Below, one piece after another: positions 17,269-25,755 of a stretch of 64,000 nt of DNA. Numbering within the stretch: the first letter of the stretch is position 1; each line of letters begins with the position of its first letter. Where the stretch lies: positions 1-64,000 of the forward strand of contig PHCE01000015.1 in assembly GCA_002840765.1 (NCBI GenBank). The letters run 5' to 3'. The translations under genes were made by a program, and so were the position numbers. The DNA comes from Betaproteobacteria bacterium HGW-Betaproteobacteria-7. GTDB lineage: Bacteria > Pseudomonadota > Gammaproteobacteria > Burkholderiales > Rhodocyclaceae. The notes under the pieces are model-generated. The model was not told the DNA's origin. It did not search any database and saw nothing but the letters and a program-made list of their open reading frames with translations.

Positions 17269-17863
17269 GCGCCTGGGCCCTTTCCAGCGCCAGTCGGACG
17301 CGGCCGGCGACGACAACCGGGGCGCTGTCGTAGTAGCTGCCCCAGTCGTCGGCCGGTTCCGACAGGCGGCTCGGGTCTGCCGGCGCCAGGGCCAGCAGGC
17401 TCAGACCAAGTTTGCGGAAAATGCCGATCAATTCGTGGGTGGCGGTGAACACCACCCACTCGTAGCCGAGCTGGTTCAGGTGGCGGGCCAGGGTCAGCAC
17501 CACGTCGATGCTGCCGCCGGCTCTGTCGGCGGCCAGATTGCCGACCTCGACGATGCGCTCGCGGCGGACCGGATGGCCGGCGAGACGGGCGACAGCGTCT
17601 TCGACCGGGCTGTCGAGATAGCATTCGAGAAACAGCCGTTCATCGCCGGCGCAGCGCCAGCCGGTGACGGCGACGCTCCGTTCGCCCTGTTCGAGCAGCA
17701 TCAGGTTCGGCGCGAAGCTTGATACCGTCGCCTGGTAGCGATTGTGGAAGGCCCGGCGGACGAAGTCCTCGGCGTCCTGACGACGCGGCGAACCGACGAC
17801 CGTGTGCCTGACCGTCAGCGGCTGACGGGGGGACTGCAGGACATTGCGGATGGCGCCCGACAT
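17261..17863 (-). CDS. Thermostable hemolysin family protein (AHL-synthase/GNAT-like fold)
   Basis: This 200-residue protein matches the T_hemolysin family, named from a Vibrio thermostable hemolysin; the name need not reflect function. Visible stretches are DAEDFVRRAFHNRYQA, LFLECYLDSPVEDAVARL, RRERIVEVGNLAADRAGGS and LGYEWVVFTATHELIGIFRK. The layout recalls acyl-homoserine-lactone synthases and GNAT acyltransferases. There is no signal peptide. It is the first gene of a leftward cluster with an AMP-ligase, a diiron enzyme and an SDR, so I infer that it transfers an acyl group to an amine in a small-molecule pathway. It begins 94 bp from the polA stop, leaving room for a promoter. Confidence 0.82.
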   Translation of the reverse strand: MSGAIRNVLQSPRQPLTVRHTVVGSPRRQDAEDFVRRAFHNRYQATVSSFAPNLMLLEQGERSVAVTGWRCAGDERLFLECYLDSPVEDAVARLAGHPVRRERIVEVGNLAADRAGGSIDVVLTLARHLNQLGYEWVVFTATHELIGIFRKLGLSLLALAPADPSRLSEPADDWGSYYDSAPVVVAGRVRLALERAQAHE

Positions 17864-17957
17864 GGAAAGCCCTTTCTTGATGACAGGGTTCCAAGGCTAG
17901 GGGCTGATAATTAAACGACCCTTAAGACAGCACCGCGTCCGGCGCCGCCATTCCGGA

Positions 17958-20681
17958 TCAGTGCGCGGCTTCCCAATTCGGTCCGATGCCGAGCTCGACG
18001 ACCAGCGGCACCTTCAGTTCCGCCACCTGGGTCATCAGGCGCGGCAAGTGCAGGCGCACTTCGTGCAGTTCGTCGTCCGGTACTTCGAGCAGCAGTTCGT
18101 CGTGTACCTGCAGCACCAGTTTCGTCTGCGCTCCGGATTTCTCCAGCCAATCCTGTACGGCGATCATCGCCAGCTTGATCAGGTCGGCGGCGGTGCCCTG
18201 CATCGGTGCGTTGATGGCGGCGCGCTCGGCCCCCTGGCGGCGGTTGCCGTTGCTCGACCGGATCTCGGGGAACCACAGGCGGCGGCCGAAGGCGGTTTCG
18301 ACGTAGCCTTTGTCGCGCGCCATCTGACGGGCTTCTTCCATGTACTGGGCGACGCCGGGATAGCGGGCGAAGTAGCGGTCGATGTAGGTCTGCGCGGCGC
18401 TGCGCTCGAGGCCGAGCTGACGGGCCAGGCCGAAGGCGCTCATGCCGTAGATCAGGCCGAAGTTGATGCTCTTGGCGACGCGGCGTTGGTCCGGGCCGAC
18501 TTCCAGCGGTGTGACGCCGAAGATTTCGCCGGCGGTGGCCCGGTGCACGTCCTCGCCGTGGGCGAAGGCTTCGCGCAGGCGCTCGTCGCCGGAGAGGTGG
18601 GCCATGATGCGCAGTTCGATCTGCGAATAGTCGGCCGAAACGATGCTGGCACCGGGCGGAGCGATGAAGGCGGTGCGGATGTGCCGGCCTTCCTCGCTGC
18701 GCACCGGGATGTTCTGCAGGTTGGGATCGCTGGACGCCAGCCGCCCGGTGACCACCGAGGCCTGCGAAAAGTGCGTATGCACGCGGCCGGTCTGCGCATT
18801 GACCATGCGCGGCAGCTTGTCGGTGTAGGTGCCCTTGAGTTTCGACAGGCTGCGGTGTTCGAGCAGCAGCTTGGGCAGCGGATAGTCGAGCGCCAGTTCG
18901 GAGAGCACTTCCTCGTCGGTCGACGGGCCGCCGGAAGGCGTCTTTTTCTTGACCGGCAGGCCCTGTTTTTCGAAGAGGATTTCGGCCAGTTGCTTGGGCG
19001 AAGAGAGGTTGAAGGGCTGGCCGGCCAGCTCAAAAGCTTCGGCTTCCAGGGCCATGATCTTCTGGCCCATGACGTGACTCTGTTTGGACAAGACTTCGGC
19101 GTCGATCAGGATGCCGTTGCGTTCGATCTGCCAGATCACCTGCCGCGCCGGCATCTCGATCTCATGGTAGATGCGCGCCAGGCCCGGCTCGTCGGCGAAT
19201 TGCGGGTGCAGCACCTGATGGACGCGCAGGGTGACGTCGGCGTCCTCGGCGGCATAGGTGGCGGCGCGCTCGATATCGACCTGATCGAAGCCGATCTGCT
19301 TGGCACCCTTGCCACACAGTTCCTCGTAGGCGATGGTTTCGAGGCCGAGGTGGCGGCTGCACAACTGGCCAAGGTCGTGGCCCTTGTCAGACTCGATGAC
19401 GTAGCTCTGCAGCATGGTGTCGTGGGCGATGCCGGCCAGACGGATGCCGTGGTTGGCGAAGAGGTGCTGGTCGTACTTGGCATTCTGCAGCACTTTTTTG
19501 CGCTCGGCTGATTCCAGCCAGGGTTTCAGGCGGGCCAACACTTCTTCCAGCGGCAACTGATCGGCGACGCCGGGGGCGGTGTGGCCGAGCGGGATGTAGC
19601 AGGCTTCGCCAACCTTGACCGACAGCGACAGGCCGACGATGCGGGCGGCGAAGGAGTCGAGGCTGGTCGTTTCGGTATCCAGTGCCGTCAGCTCGGCAGC
19701 TTCGATCTTCGTCAGCCAGGCCCCAAGCTGCTCCCAGGTGAACACCGTGTCGTAATCGACATCGATCTTGCCAACCGGCGCGGCGTTGGCCGGTTCGGCC
19801 GTGACCGTGCGCGCCGGCACGGCGGCGGCCGCTTCCGGACCGTCGATTTCGCCCAGCCAGGTGCGGAACTGGTAGCGCGTATAGAGTTCGCGCAGAGTCT
19901 CGGTATCGCGCGGCGCGCAAATCAGTGCGGCCGGCGCCGGCAGGTTGGAGAGGTCGCAGGCCACCGTCACCAGCTTCTTGCCGAGCGGCAGGAAACCGAG
20001 GTGGTCGCGCAGGTTCTGACCAACGACGCCGCCGATCTCGTCGGCATGGGCGACGATTTCATCGAGCGAACCATACTGGGCCAGCCACTTCAGTGCCGTC
20101 TTCGGGCCACACTTGGCGACGCCGGGCACGCCGTCGACGGTGTCGCCGACCAGTGCCAGGTAATCGACGATCTTCTCCGGCGGCACGCCGAACTTGGCCT
20201 CGACACCGGCCGCATCGAGTAGCTCGTTGCTCATCGTGTTGTACCAGCGGACCAGCGGCCCGACCAGTTGCGTCAGGTCCTTGTCGCCGGTCGAGATCAG
20301 CGTCTCGATACCGTCGGCGCTCGCCTTCATGGCCAGCGTGCCGATCACATCGTCGGCCTCGACGCCATCGATCATCAGCAGCGGCCAGCCGGCGGCCTTG
20401 ATCGCCGCATGCAGCGGTGCGACCTGACGGACCAGGTCATCCGGCATCGGCGGCCGGTGGGCCTTGTATTCCGGGTACCAGTCGTCGCGGAAAGTCTTGC
20501 CCTTGGCATCGAAGACAACGGCCTTGTAGTCGGCCTTGTGGTCGCTTTCCAGACGACGTAGCATGTTCAGGACGCCATAGATGGCTCCCGTCGGTTCGCC
20601 TGCCTTGTTGCGCAGGTCGGGCAGGGCGTGGAAAGCGCGATAAAGGTAGGACGAGCCGTCCACCAACAACAAGAGAGGCAT
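17958..20681 (-). CDS. polA: DNA polymerase I
   Basis: The 907-residue protein has all three Pol I domains. The 5' nuclease domain (about 1-290) begins LLLVDGSSYLYRAFHAL and contains VFDAKGKTFRDDWYPEYKAHRP in two parts. The 3'-5' proofreading domain (about 310-500) keeps its first metal motif LTALDTETTSLD. The polymerase domain (about 530-907) has motif A SADYSQIELRIMAHLSGD, motif B RRVAKSINFGLIYGMSAFG and motif C LQVHDELLLEV. It acts in Okazaki fragment maturation and repair. The start ATG at 20681 is only 5 bp from the divergent LOG gene start. Confidence 0.97.
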   Translation of the reverse strand: MPLLLLVDGSSYLYRAFHALPDLRNKAGEPTGAIYGVLNMLRRLESDHKADYKAVVFDAKGKTFRDDWYPEYKAHRPPMPDDLVRQVAPLHAAIKAAGWPLLMIDGVEADDVIGTLAMKASADGIETLISTGDKDLTQLVGPLVRWYNTMSNELLDAAGVEAKFGVPPEKIVDYLALVGDTVDGVPGVAKCGPKTALKWLAQYGSLDEIVAHADEIGGVVGQNLRDHLGFLPLGKKLVTVACDLSNLPAPAALICAPRDTETLRELYTRYQFRTWLGEIDGPEAAAAVPARTVTAEPANAAPVGKIDVDYDTVFTWEQLGAWLTKIEAAELTALDTETTSLDSFAARIVGLSLSVKVGEACYIPLGHTAPGVADQLPLEEVLARLKPWLESAERKKVLQNAKYDQHLFANHGIRLAGIAHDTMLQSYVIESDKGHDLGQLCSRHLGLETIAYEELCGKGAKQIGFDQVDIERAATYAAEDADVTLRVHQVLHPQFADEPGLARIYHEIEMPARQVIWQIERNGILIDAEVLSKQSHVMGQKIMALEAEAFELAGQPFNLSSPKQLAEILFEKQGLPVKKKTPSGGPSTDEEVLSELALDYPLPKLLLEHRSLSKLKGTYTDKLPRMVNAQTGRVHTHFSQASVVTGRLASSDPNLQNIPVRSEEGRHIRTAFIAPPGASIVSADYSQIELRIMAHLSGDERLREAFAHGEDVHRATAGEIFGVTPLEVGPDQRRVAKSINFGLIYGMSAFGLARQLGLERSAAQTYIDRYFARYPGVAQYMEEARQMARDKGYVETAFGRRLWFPEIRSSNGNRRQGAERAAINAPMQGTAADLIKLAMIAVQDWLEKSGAQTKLVLQVHDELLLEVPDDELHEVRLHLPRLMTQVAELKVPLVVELGIGPNWEAAH

Positions 20682-20686
20682 GAGAA

Positions 20687-21415
20687 GTGACGGAAAGCGA
20701 AAAACTGGTGATGGGCGTGGAATCCGAGGCCCTGATGCACGCGGCGTCGGCCCGGGAGTCCTGGCGGATTTTCGGCATTATGTCAGAGTTCGTCGAGGCG
20801 ACTGAGCGCCTGGCGGCGATCAAACCGGCGGTGACCGTCTTCGGCAGCGCTCGCGTCAAGGAAGGCACGCCTTACTACGAACTGACCGAAAGAACGGCGC
20901 GCCTGCTGTCCGATTCCGGCTTCTCGGTCATTTCCGGCGGCGGCCCGGGGATCATGGAGGCGGCCAACAAGGGCGCCTTCCACGGCAAGTCGCCGTCGGT
21001 CGGTCTGAACATCCAGCTACCGCACGAGCAGTCGAACAATCCCTACCAGGACATTTCGCAGACTTTCCGCCATTTCTTCGCCCGCAAGTACATGTTCGTC
21101 CGCTTTGCCAGTGCCTATGTCGTGATGCCCGGCGGCTTCGGCACACTCGACGAACTGATGGAGGCGCTGACACTGATCCAGACCGGCAAGGCGCGCAAAA
21201 TTCCGCTGATCCTCGTCTGCTCGGACTTCTGGAAGGGCCTGCTCGACTGGTTCAAGGAACGGCTGGTCGAGGAAAAGCTGGTCGATCCGGAGGACATGAA
21301 CCTCATCCAGCTGATCGACGAGCCGGAGCTGGTGGTCGAAGCCATCTTCAAGCATTACGAATCCCGCCCCTTCGGTCCGCTGCCGAACGAGCGCGAACTG
21401 ATGCTCAACCTGTAA
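20687..21415 (+). CDS. LOG family (TIGR00730) Rossmann-fold protein
   Basis: LOG proteins are lysine-decarboxylase-like Rossmann-fold phosphoribohydrolases that release bases from nucleoside 5'-monophosphates. The family motifs FGSARV, GGGPGIMEAANKGA and the active-site PGGFGTLDE are all present in this 242-residue protein. The GTG at 20687 gives the longest frame, but it starts 5 bp from the polA ATG with no room for a ribosome site free of polA. ATG codons at 20711 and 20735 are possible real starts, since the conserved core begins at RIFGIMSEFVE. It is followed by DUF2782 and thrB genes, a common betaproteobacterial order. Confidence 0.88.
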   Translation: MTESEKLVMGVESEALMHAASARESWRIFGIMSEFVEATERLAAIKPAVTVFGSARVKEGTPYYELTERTARLLSDSGFSVISGGGPGIMEAANKGAFHGKSPSVGLNIQLPHEQSNNPYQDISQTFRHFFARKYMFVRFASAYVVMPGGFGTLDELMEALTLIQTGKARKIPLILVCSDFWKGLLDWFKERLVEEKLVDPEDMNLIQLIDEPELVVEAIFKHYESRPFGPLPNERELMLNL

Positions 21416-21448
21416 TAAAATCGGCCCCAGCCAACCAAGGAAATTCCC

Positions 21449-21778
21449 ATGTCCCGCCTTCTCCCCCTCCTGTTGCTCGCCGCCCTGCCGGCCTTTGCGC
21501 AACAGCCCGCCACCCAACCGCTGCCGGCCGTACCGCCGCCGCCACCGGGCATGGAAGCCTTCGACGCGGCGCTTGAGCCGCAGGTGACCATCGTCAAGGC
21601 CGAGAAGGAAACGCGCGAGGAATACCGGATCAAGGGCAAGCTGTACATGGTCAAGGTCACGCCCACCGTCGGCAAGCCCTACTACCTTGTCGATCGCCAG
21701 GGCGACGGCGTTTTCCTCGAGACCGAGATCGATCCCAATCCGACGCGCCCACCGATGTGGATCATCCATAGCTGGTAA
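21449..21778 (+). CDS. DUF2782 family periplasmic protein
   Basis: This 109-residue protein has a signal peptide (LLPLLLLAALPAFAQQ, cleavage near AFA-QQP) and a Pro-rich linker. A compact domain follows: QVTIVKAEKETREEYRIKG, LYMVKVTPTVGKPYYLVD and the terminal PPMWIIHSW. These features match DUF2782, a small family usually found between polA and thrB in betaproteobacteria. Its function is unknown. A GGAAATTCCC-like purine stretch before the ATG at 21449 can serve as a ribosome site. The stop is 4 bp before thrB, so they are probably cotranscribed. Confidence 0.85.
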   Translation: MSRLLPLLLLAALPAFAQQPATQPLPAVPPPPPGMEAFDAALEPQVTIVKAEKETREEYRIKGKLYMVKVTPTVGKPYYLVDRQGDGVFLETEIDPNPTRPPMWIIHSW

Positions 21779-21781
21779 GCC

Positions 21782-22705
21782 TTGTCCGTCTACACCATAG
21801 TCGGGCGTGAGGAACTCGCCGCCTGGCTGCAACCGCTGAGCCTCGGCGAGTTGCGCGACCACGCCGGCATCGCCGCCGGCATGCAGAATTCCAACTACTT
21901 CGTGACGACGGCCGCTGGCCGATTCGTGCTGACGCTGTTCGAGCGCATCGACGTTGGCGAACTGGATTTCTACCTGGCCCTGCAGGAACACCTGGCCGTC
22001 CGCGGCCTGCCCTGTCCGCGGCCGCTGGTCGATGGTCAGGGCCGGCGCTGGCGGCCGCTGGCCGGCAAGCCGGCGGCCCTGCTCAGTTGTTTGCCGGGGG
22101 CGGCCATCGAGACACCGGACGCCGCGCAGTGCCTGGCTGTCGGCCGCCTGCTCGGCCAACTGCACGGGGCAGCTGGCGATTTTCCGGCGCCGCTGGCCAA
22201 TCCCTGTGGTGCCGACTGGTGCCGGGAAACCGGTCAGGCGCTGCTGCCGCTGTTGAGTTCCGATGAGGCGGCCCTGCTCGCCGACGAACTGGCCTTCCAG
22301 GCAGCCGTCGACCGCTCGGCGCTGCCGCGCGGGGTCATCCACGCCGATCTCTTCCGCGACAATGTGTTGTGGGAGGGCACTCGGCCGAGTGGTGTGCTCG
22401 ATTTCTACTTTGCTGGTGCCGATTGTCTGCTGCTCGATCTGGCGGTGGTCGCCAATGACTGGTGCTTTTCCGCCGAAGCGCTGGCGGCGCTGGTTGCCGG
22501 CTACAGCAATGTCCGGCCGCTCGGCGAAGCGGAGGCCGAGGCGTGGCCGGCCATGCGTCGGGCGGCGGCGCTGCGCTTCTGGCTGCTGCGCCTCGACGCC
22601 CAACATCGGCCGCGCGCCGGCGCAGTGGTGACGATCAAGGATCCTGAGCAGTTCCGTCGGCTGCTCGAGTCCTTCCGCCTTGCTCCGACGCCGCTCCCCC
22701 GTTAG
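21782..22705 (+). CDS. thrB: Homoserine kinase (ThrB, aminoglycoside phosphotransferase type)
   Basis: This protein phosphorylates homoserine in threonine synthesis, using the protein-kinase-like fold common in Pseudomonas and betaproteobacteria. The 307-residue sequence has GIAAGMQNSNYFV (nucleotide loop), the catalytic loop HADLFRDNVLW and DFYFAGADCLLLDLAVVANDW (metal-binding D), split here by function. The start is TTG at 21782, giving MSVYTIVGREELAAWL, which aligns with the family N-terminus; the next in-frame ATG would remove the first strand region. It follows DUF2782 after 3 bp. Confidence 0.92.
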   Translation: MSVYTIVGREELAAWLQPLSLGELRDHAGIAAGMQNSNYFVTTAAGRFVLTLFERIDVGELDFYLALQEHLAVRGLPCPRPLVDGQGRRWRPLAGKPAALLSCLPGAAIETPDAAQCLAVGRLLGQLHGAAGDFPAPLANPCGADWCRETGQALLPLLSSDEAALLADELAFQAAVDRSALPRGVIHADLFRDNVLWEGTRPSGVLDFYFAGADCLLLDLAVVANDWCFSAEALAALVAGYSNVRPLGEAEAEAWPAMRRAAALRFWLLRLDAQHRPRAGAVVTIKDPEQFRRLLESFRLAPTPLPR

Positions 22706-22714
22706 CATCCGCAG

Positions 22715-23461
22715 ATGACTGATTCCACTGCCTTCCCGCTCGAACCGTCACCATTCACCGGCGACAGCCGCGAGGTCGATGCCGGCGCCTGTTTCGACTG
22801 GCTGCAGCAGGGTTGGGCGATGTTCCTGGTCAATCCGGGCGTCTGGATCGGCAGCACGGTGCTGCTGCTGGTCATGCTGATGGCCATTTCCATCGTTCCC
22901 TTCTTCGGTCAGATCGCCGCCCACCTGCTGGTGCCGCTGTTCGGCGCTGGCATGTTCCAGATTTGTCGACAACTGGCGCATGGTCACGAGGCCCAGATCA
23001 CCGACCTGTTCATCGGTTTCCGCCAGCATGCCGGCCAGCTGGTCATGATCGGCGTCGTTTTCGCTGCCAGCATCTTCGGTCTGGCGCTGCTGGCCTTTTT
23101 GCTGGTCAGCGGTGGCGTGCTTGGCGGCGTCATCACCGGCCGTGTTGCCGGCTTCGGCATCTCCTTCGGCGGTTTTCTGCTCGCCGCCCTGCTTGTTCTC
23201 ATTCTCTCGGTACCGGTCATCATGGCCGTCTGGTTCGCCCCGGTGCTCGTCCTTTTTCATGGCATGAAGCCGCTGGCAGCGATGCGCGCCAGCTTCGAGG
23301 CGGGCGCCAGGAACTGGCTGGCCATGGTTATCTTCGGCATTTTCCTGATCGTTGCACTGTTTTTCGCCATGCTGCCGCTCGGCCTTGGCCTGCTGCTGCT
23401 GCTGCCGATCGTTTCCGGCGCGGTGTACGCCTCCTACCGCGACATTTTCGGAGGGGCCTGA
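22715..23461 (+). CDS. BPSS1780 family membrane protein (first of two)
   Basis: The 248-residue protein has a short cytoplasmic N-terminus (DAGACFDWLQQGWAMFLVNP) and about six hydrophobic helices. The N-terminal WLQQGWAMF and C-terminal AVYASYRDIF features match the BPSS1780 family of betaproteobacterial membrane proteins, whose function is not established. It lies 9 bp after thrB and 2 bp before a second, related gene whose C-terminus (FASFYASYRDIFG) ends the same way. I see no catalytic motif; a structural or transport role is possible but unsupported. Confidence 0.82.
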   Translation: MTDSTAFPLEPSPFTGDSREVDAGACFDWLQQGWAMFLVNPGVWIGSTVLLLVMLMAISIVPFFGQIAAHLLVPLFGAGMFQICRQLAHGHEAQITDLFIGFRQHAGQLVMIGVVFAASIFGLALLAFLLVSGGVLGGVITGRVAGFGISFGGFLLAALLVLILSVPVIMAVWFAPVLVLFHGMKPLAAMRASFEAGARNWLAMVIFGIFLIVALFFAMLPLGLGLLLLLPIVSGAVYASYRDIFGGA

Positions 23462-23463
23462 GC

Positions 23464-24237
23464 ATGCGCGCGCAGACCGTCAATTCCTCAGCCGGCTGGC
23501 GCTGGCTGTTCACCGGCTTCGCCATCTTCCGGCGCAATCCGCCGATCCTCTCCTTGCTGGTGGTCGTCTACTGGTTCACCGTCGTCTTTCTCAACGTCCT
23601 GCCGGTGATCGGCGTCCTCGCGGCCTCGCTGGTCATTCCCGGCCTCTCGGTTGGCCTGATGCAGGCGGCACGCAATATCGAGCGCGGTCAGTCGGCCAGC
23701 ATCCAGACCCTCTACGGCGGTCTGCGCGAGAACACGCGGACGCTGCTCGCCCTCGGCGGCCTGTACCTGGTTGCCACGCTGGCCGTCCTCGGCATGTCGA
23801 CGATCATCGATGGCGGCGACCTGCTGCGCTACATGCTGGCCTCCAACCGCACCGAGCGGGCGGCGGTCGAGGATGCCGACTTCACGCTGCCGGCGTTGTT
23901 CGTCATGGTCCTGCTGGTGCCGGTGCTGATGGCCTGGTGGTTTGCTCCGATGCTTGCTGCCTGGCATCGGCTGACGCTCGGCCGGGCGCTGTTCTTCAGT
24001 TTCATCGCCTGCTGGATGAACTGGCGGGCCTTCATCGCCTATGGGGCGGCCGTGGTGATCGTCGTCGGTGTCGTTCCCGGCGTGTTGCTCGGTGTCCTGC
24101 TGCTGCTCATGCCCGGCGCCGCCGGTCTGCTCTCCGGTCTGTTCATGGTGGCCATGGCACTGGTCGTGGCTCCCGCCATTTTTGCCAGCTTCTATGCCAG
24201 TTATCGGGATATCTTCGGCATCTCCGAAATTGTCTGA
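23464..24237 (+). CDS. BPSS1780-like membrane protein (second of two)
   Basis: This 257-residue integral membrane protein has about six helices and shares with its upstream neighbour the pattern GWRWLFTGFAIFRRNP near the N-terminus and YASYRDIFG near the C-terminus. The two look like an old tandem duplication. The frame is open far upstream, but the ATG at 23464 is the first after the preceding stop and follows GGGGCC. It overlaps the likely start of nadD by 8 bp. Function is unknown. Confidence 0.8.
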   Translation: MRAQTVNSSAGWRWLFTGFAIFRRNPPILSLLVVVYWFTVVFLNVLPVIGVLAASLVIPGLSVGLMQAARNIERGQSASIQTLYGGLRENTRTLLALGGLYLVATLAVLGMSTIIDGGDLLRYMLASNRTERAAVEDADFTLPALFVMVLLVPVLMAWWFAPMLAAWHRLTLGRALFFSFIACWMNWRAFIAYGAAVVIVVGVVPGVLLGVLLLLMPGAAGLLSGLFMVAMALVVAPAIFASFYASYRDIFGISEIV

Positions 24238-24883
24238 GCCGCTCGGCCTGTTCGGCGGCACGTTCGATCCGGTGCATTTCGGCCATCTGCGCCTGGCCGA
24301 GGAAGCCGTCACCCACCTCGGGCTGGCCTCTGTTCGCTGGACGCCTGCCGGCCAGCCGCCCCACCGCGGGCAGCCGCAAGTCACTGCTGACCAGCGTCTG
24401 GACATGGTGCGCCTGGCCACCGCCGGAAATGCCCGCTTCGTCATCGATGCCGCCGAAGTCGAAGCGGCGGCGCCCAGTTATACGGTGCACACGCTGGAAC
24501 GCCTGCGCCGCGAACTCGGCCCGACGCGACCGCTGGTCCTCCTGGTTGGCGCCGACGCCTTCGCCGGCCTGAACAGTTGGCATCGCTGGCGCGACCTCTT
24601 CGCCCTGGCCCATGTCGCGGTTTCGCACCGGCCCGGTTTTCCGGTCGAGACCAGCAGCCTGCCGGTCGATCTGGCCGCAGAATTCGGCTGTCGGCGGGCT
24701 GCCGATCCAGCCGCCCTGGCGACATCGCCAAGCGGTGCCATCGCGACTTTTGCGATGACCCAACTGGCCATTTCGGCGACGCAGATCCGCCGTCTGCTGG
24801 CTAACGGTCTATCCGCCCGCTACTTGCTGCCGGACGACGTACTCGACTATATTCAAACCCATTCCCTCTACAGAAACCCCTAA
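24230..24883 (+). CDS. nadD: Nicotinate-nucleotide adenylyltransferase NadD
   Basis: NadD adenylates nicotinate mononucleotide in NAD synthesis. The nucleotidyltransferase motif GLFGGTFDPVHFGHL is at the N-terminus and ISATQIRRLLANG, the ISxTxIR motif, near the C-terminus. The start is uncertain. TTG at 24230 (MSEPLGLFGG) places the motif at the usual distance and overlaps the preceding stop; an ATG at 24194 would add 12 residues. It forms a tight cluster with rsfS (1 bp overlap) and rlmH, a conserved bacterial arrangement. Confidence 0.92.
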   Translation: MSEPLGLFGGTFDPVHFGHLRLAEEAVTHLGLASVRWTPAGQPPHRGQPQVTADQRLDMVRLATAGNARFVIDAAEVEAAAPSYTVHTLERLRRELGPTRPLVLLVGADAFAGLNSWHRWRDLFALAHVAVSHRPGFPVETSSLPVDLAAEFGCRRAADPAALATSPSGAIATFAMTQLAISATQIRRLLANGLSARYLLPDDVLDYIQTHSLYRNP

Positions 24884-25248
24884 TGGACATACGCAAGCTG
24901 CAGAAAATCGTCGTCAACGCCCTAGAAGACATCAAAGGCAAGGACATCGAAGTCATCAACACCACCAAGCTGACCTCGATGTTCGATCGACTGGTCATCG
25001 CCACCGGTGATTCCAACCGTCAGGTCAAGGCCCTGGCCCAGAACGTCCAGGACAAGGTGCGCGAAGCCGGCGGTGAAGTCCTGTCGACCGAGGGCGAAAA
25101 TACTGGTGAATGGGTGCTGGTCGATCTGGGCGATATCGTCGTCCATGTCATGCAGCCGACGGTTCGTCAGTATTACAACCTCGAAGAACTGTGGCAGGCG
25201 ACGCCGGCCCAGCGCCGCAAGGCAGCGGAGCAGGCCGCCAGCGAATGA
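24883..25248 (+). CDS. rsfS: Ribosome silencing factor RsfS
   Basis: RsfS binds ribosomal protein uL14 and blocks 30S-50S joining under starvation. The 121-residue protein has the family features [49 protein letters not shown] and YYNLEELW. The ATG at 24883 overlaps the nadD stop by one base (TAATG). The following rlmH start lies in its stop codon (ATGA), so the three genes are coupled. Confidence 0.96.
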   Translation: MDIRKLQKIVVNALEDIKGKDIEVINTTKLTSMFDRLVIATGDSNRQVKALAQNVQDKVREAGGEVLSTEGENTGEWVLVDLGDIVVHVMQPTVRQYYNLEELWQATPAQRRKAAEQAASE

Positions 25249-25715
25249 AACTGAGCGTGCTCGCCGTCGGCCATCGTCAACCCGCCTGGGTGAACGACGG
25301 TTGCGCCGAGTACCTCAAACGCATGCCGCGCGAGCTGCCGCTGACGGTCAGCGAAATCAAGCCTGAGCCGCGCGGCTCGAAAACCCGCGAACAACTGCTC
25401 GGCGCCGAGAAGGCGCGCATCCGCGAGGCGCTGGCGGCGAGTAGCCGCATCGTCGTCCTCGACGAGAAGGGCGACGACCTGACCACGCTCAAACTGGCCA
25501 AGCGCCTGGAAGTCTGGATGCAGGACGGCCGCGATGTCGCCCTGCTGATCGGCGGTGCCGACGGGCTGGACGAGGAGTTCAAGCAGCAAGCCGACGACCG
25601 CCTGCGCCTGTCCAGTCTGACCTTGCCGCACGGCATGGCCCGCCTGCTGCTGTGCGAGCAACTCTACCGGGCGGTCAGCGTGCTGAAAAATCATCCCTAC
25701 CACCGGGAGGGTTAA
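25245..25715 (+). CDS. rlmH: 23S rRNA pseudouridine(1915) N3-methyltransferase RlmH
   Basis: RlmH methylates pseudouridine 1915 in 23S rRNA on assembled ribosomes. The 156-residue SPOUT protein has [11 protein letters not shown], the SAM-binding knot [13 protein letters not shown], and the terminal [20 protein letters not shown]. It starts inside the rsfS stop codon at 25245; the open frame upstream overlaps rsfS and carries no family sequence. It is 40 bp before maf in the same direction. Confidence 0.96.
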   Translation: MKLSVLAVGHRQPAWVNDGCAEYLKRMPRELPLTVSEIKPEPRGSKTREQLLGAEKARIREALAASSRIVVLDEKGDDLTTLKLAKRLEVWMQDGRDVALLIGGADGLDEEFKQQADDRLRLSSLTLPHGMARLLLCEQLYRAVSVLKNHPYHREG

Positions 25716-25755
25716 TTGCTTTGGTCATTAGCCTCCGGAAGATTACACTGCCGCC

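Noticed and set aside
17261-17863. Calling the first module gene a secreted hemolysin toxin
   Set aside because: There is no signal peptide or membrane segment, and its partners are biosynthetic enzymes; the family name is historical.
21017-22708. A 563-codon minus-strand frame across LOG, DUF2782 and thrB
   Set aside because: Antisense to three recognised genes and without any motif. Similar long mirror frames at 30528-32225, 33976-35418 and 48710-50089 were dropped for the same reason.
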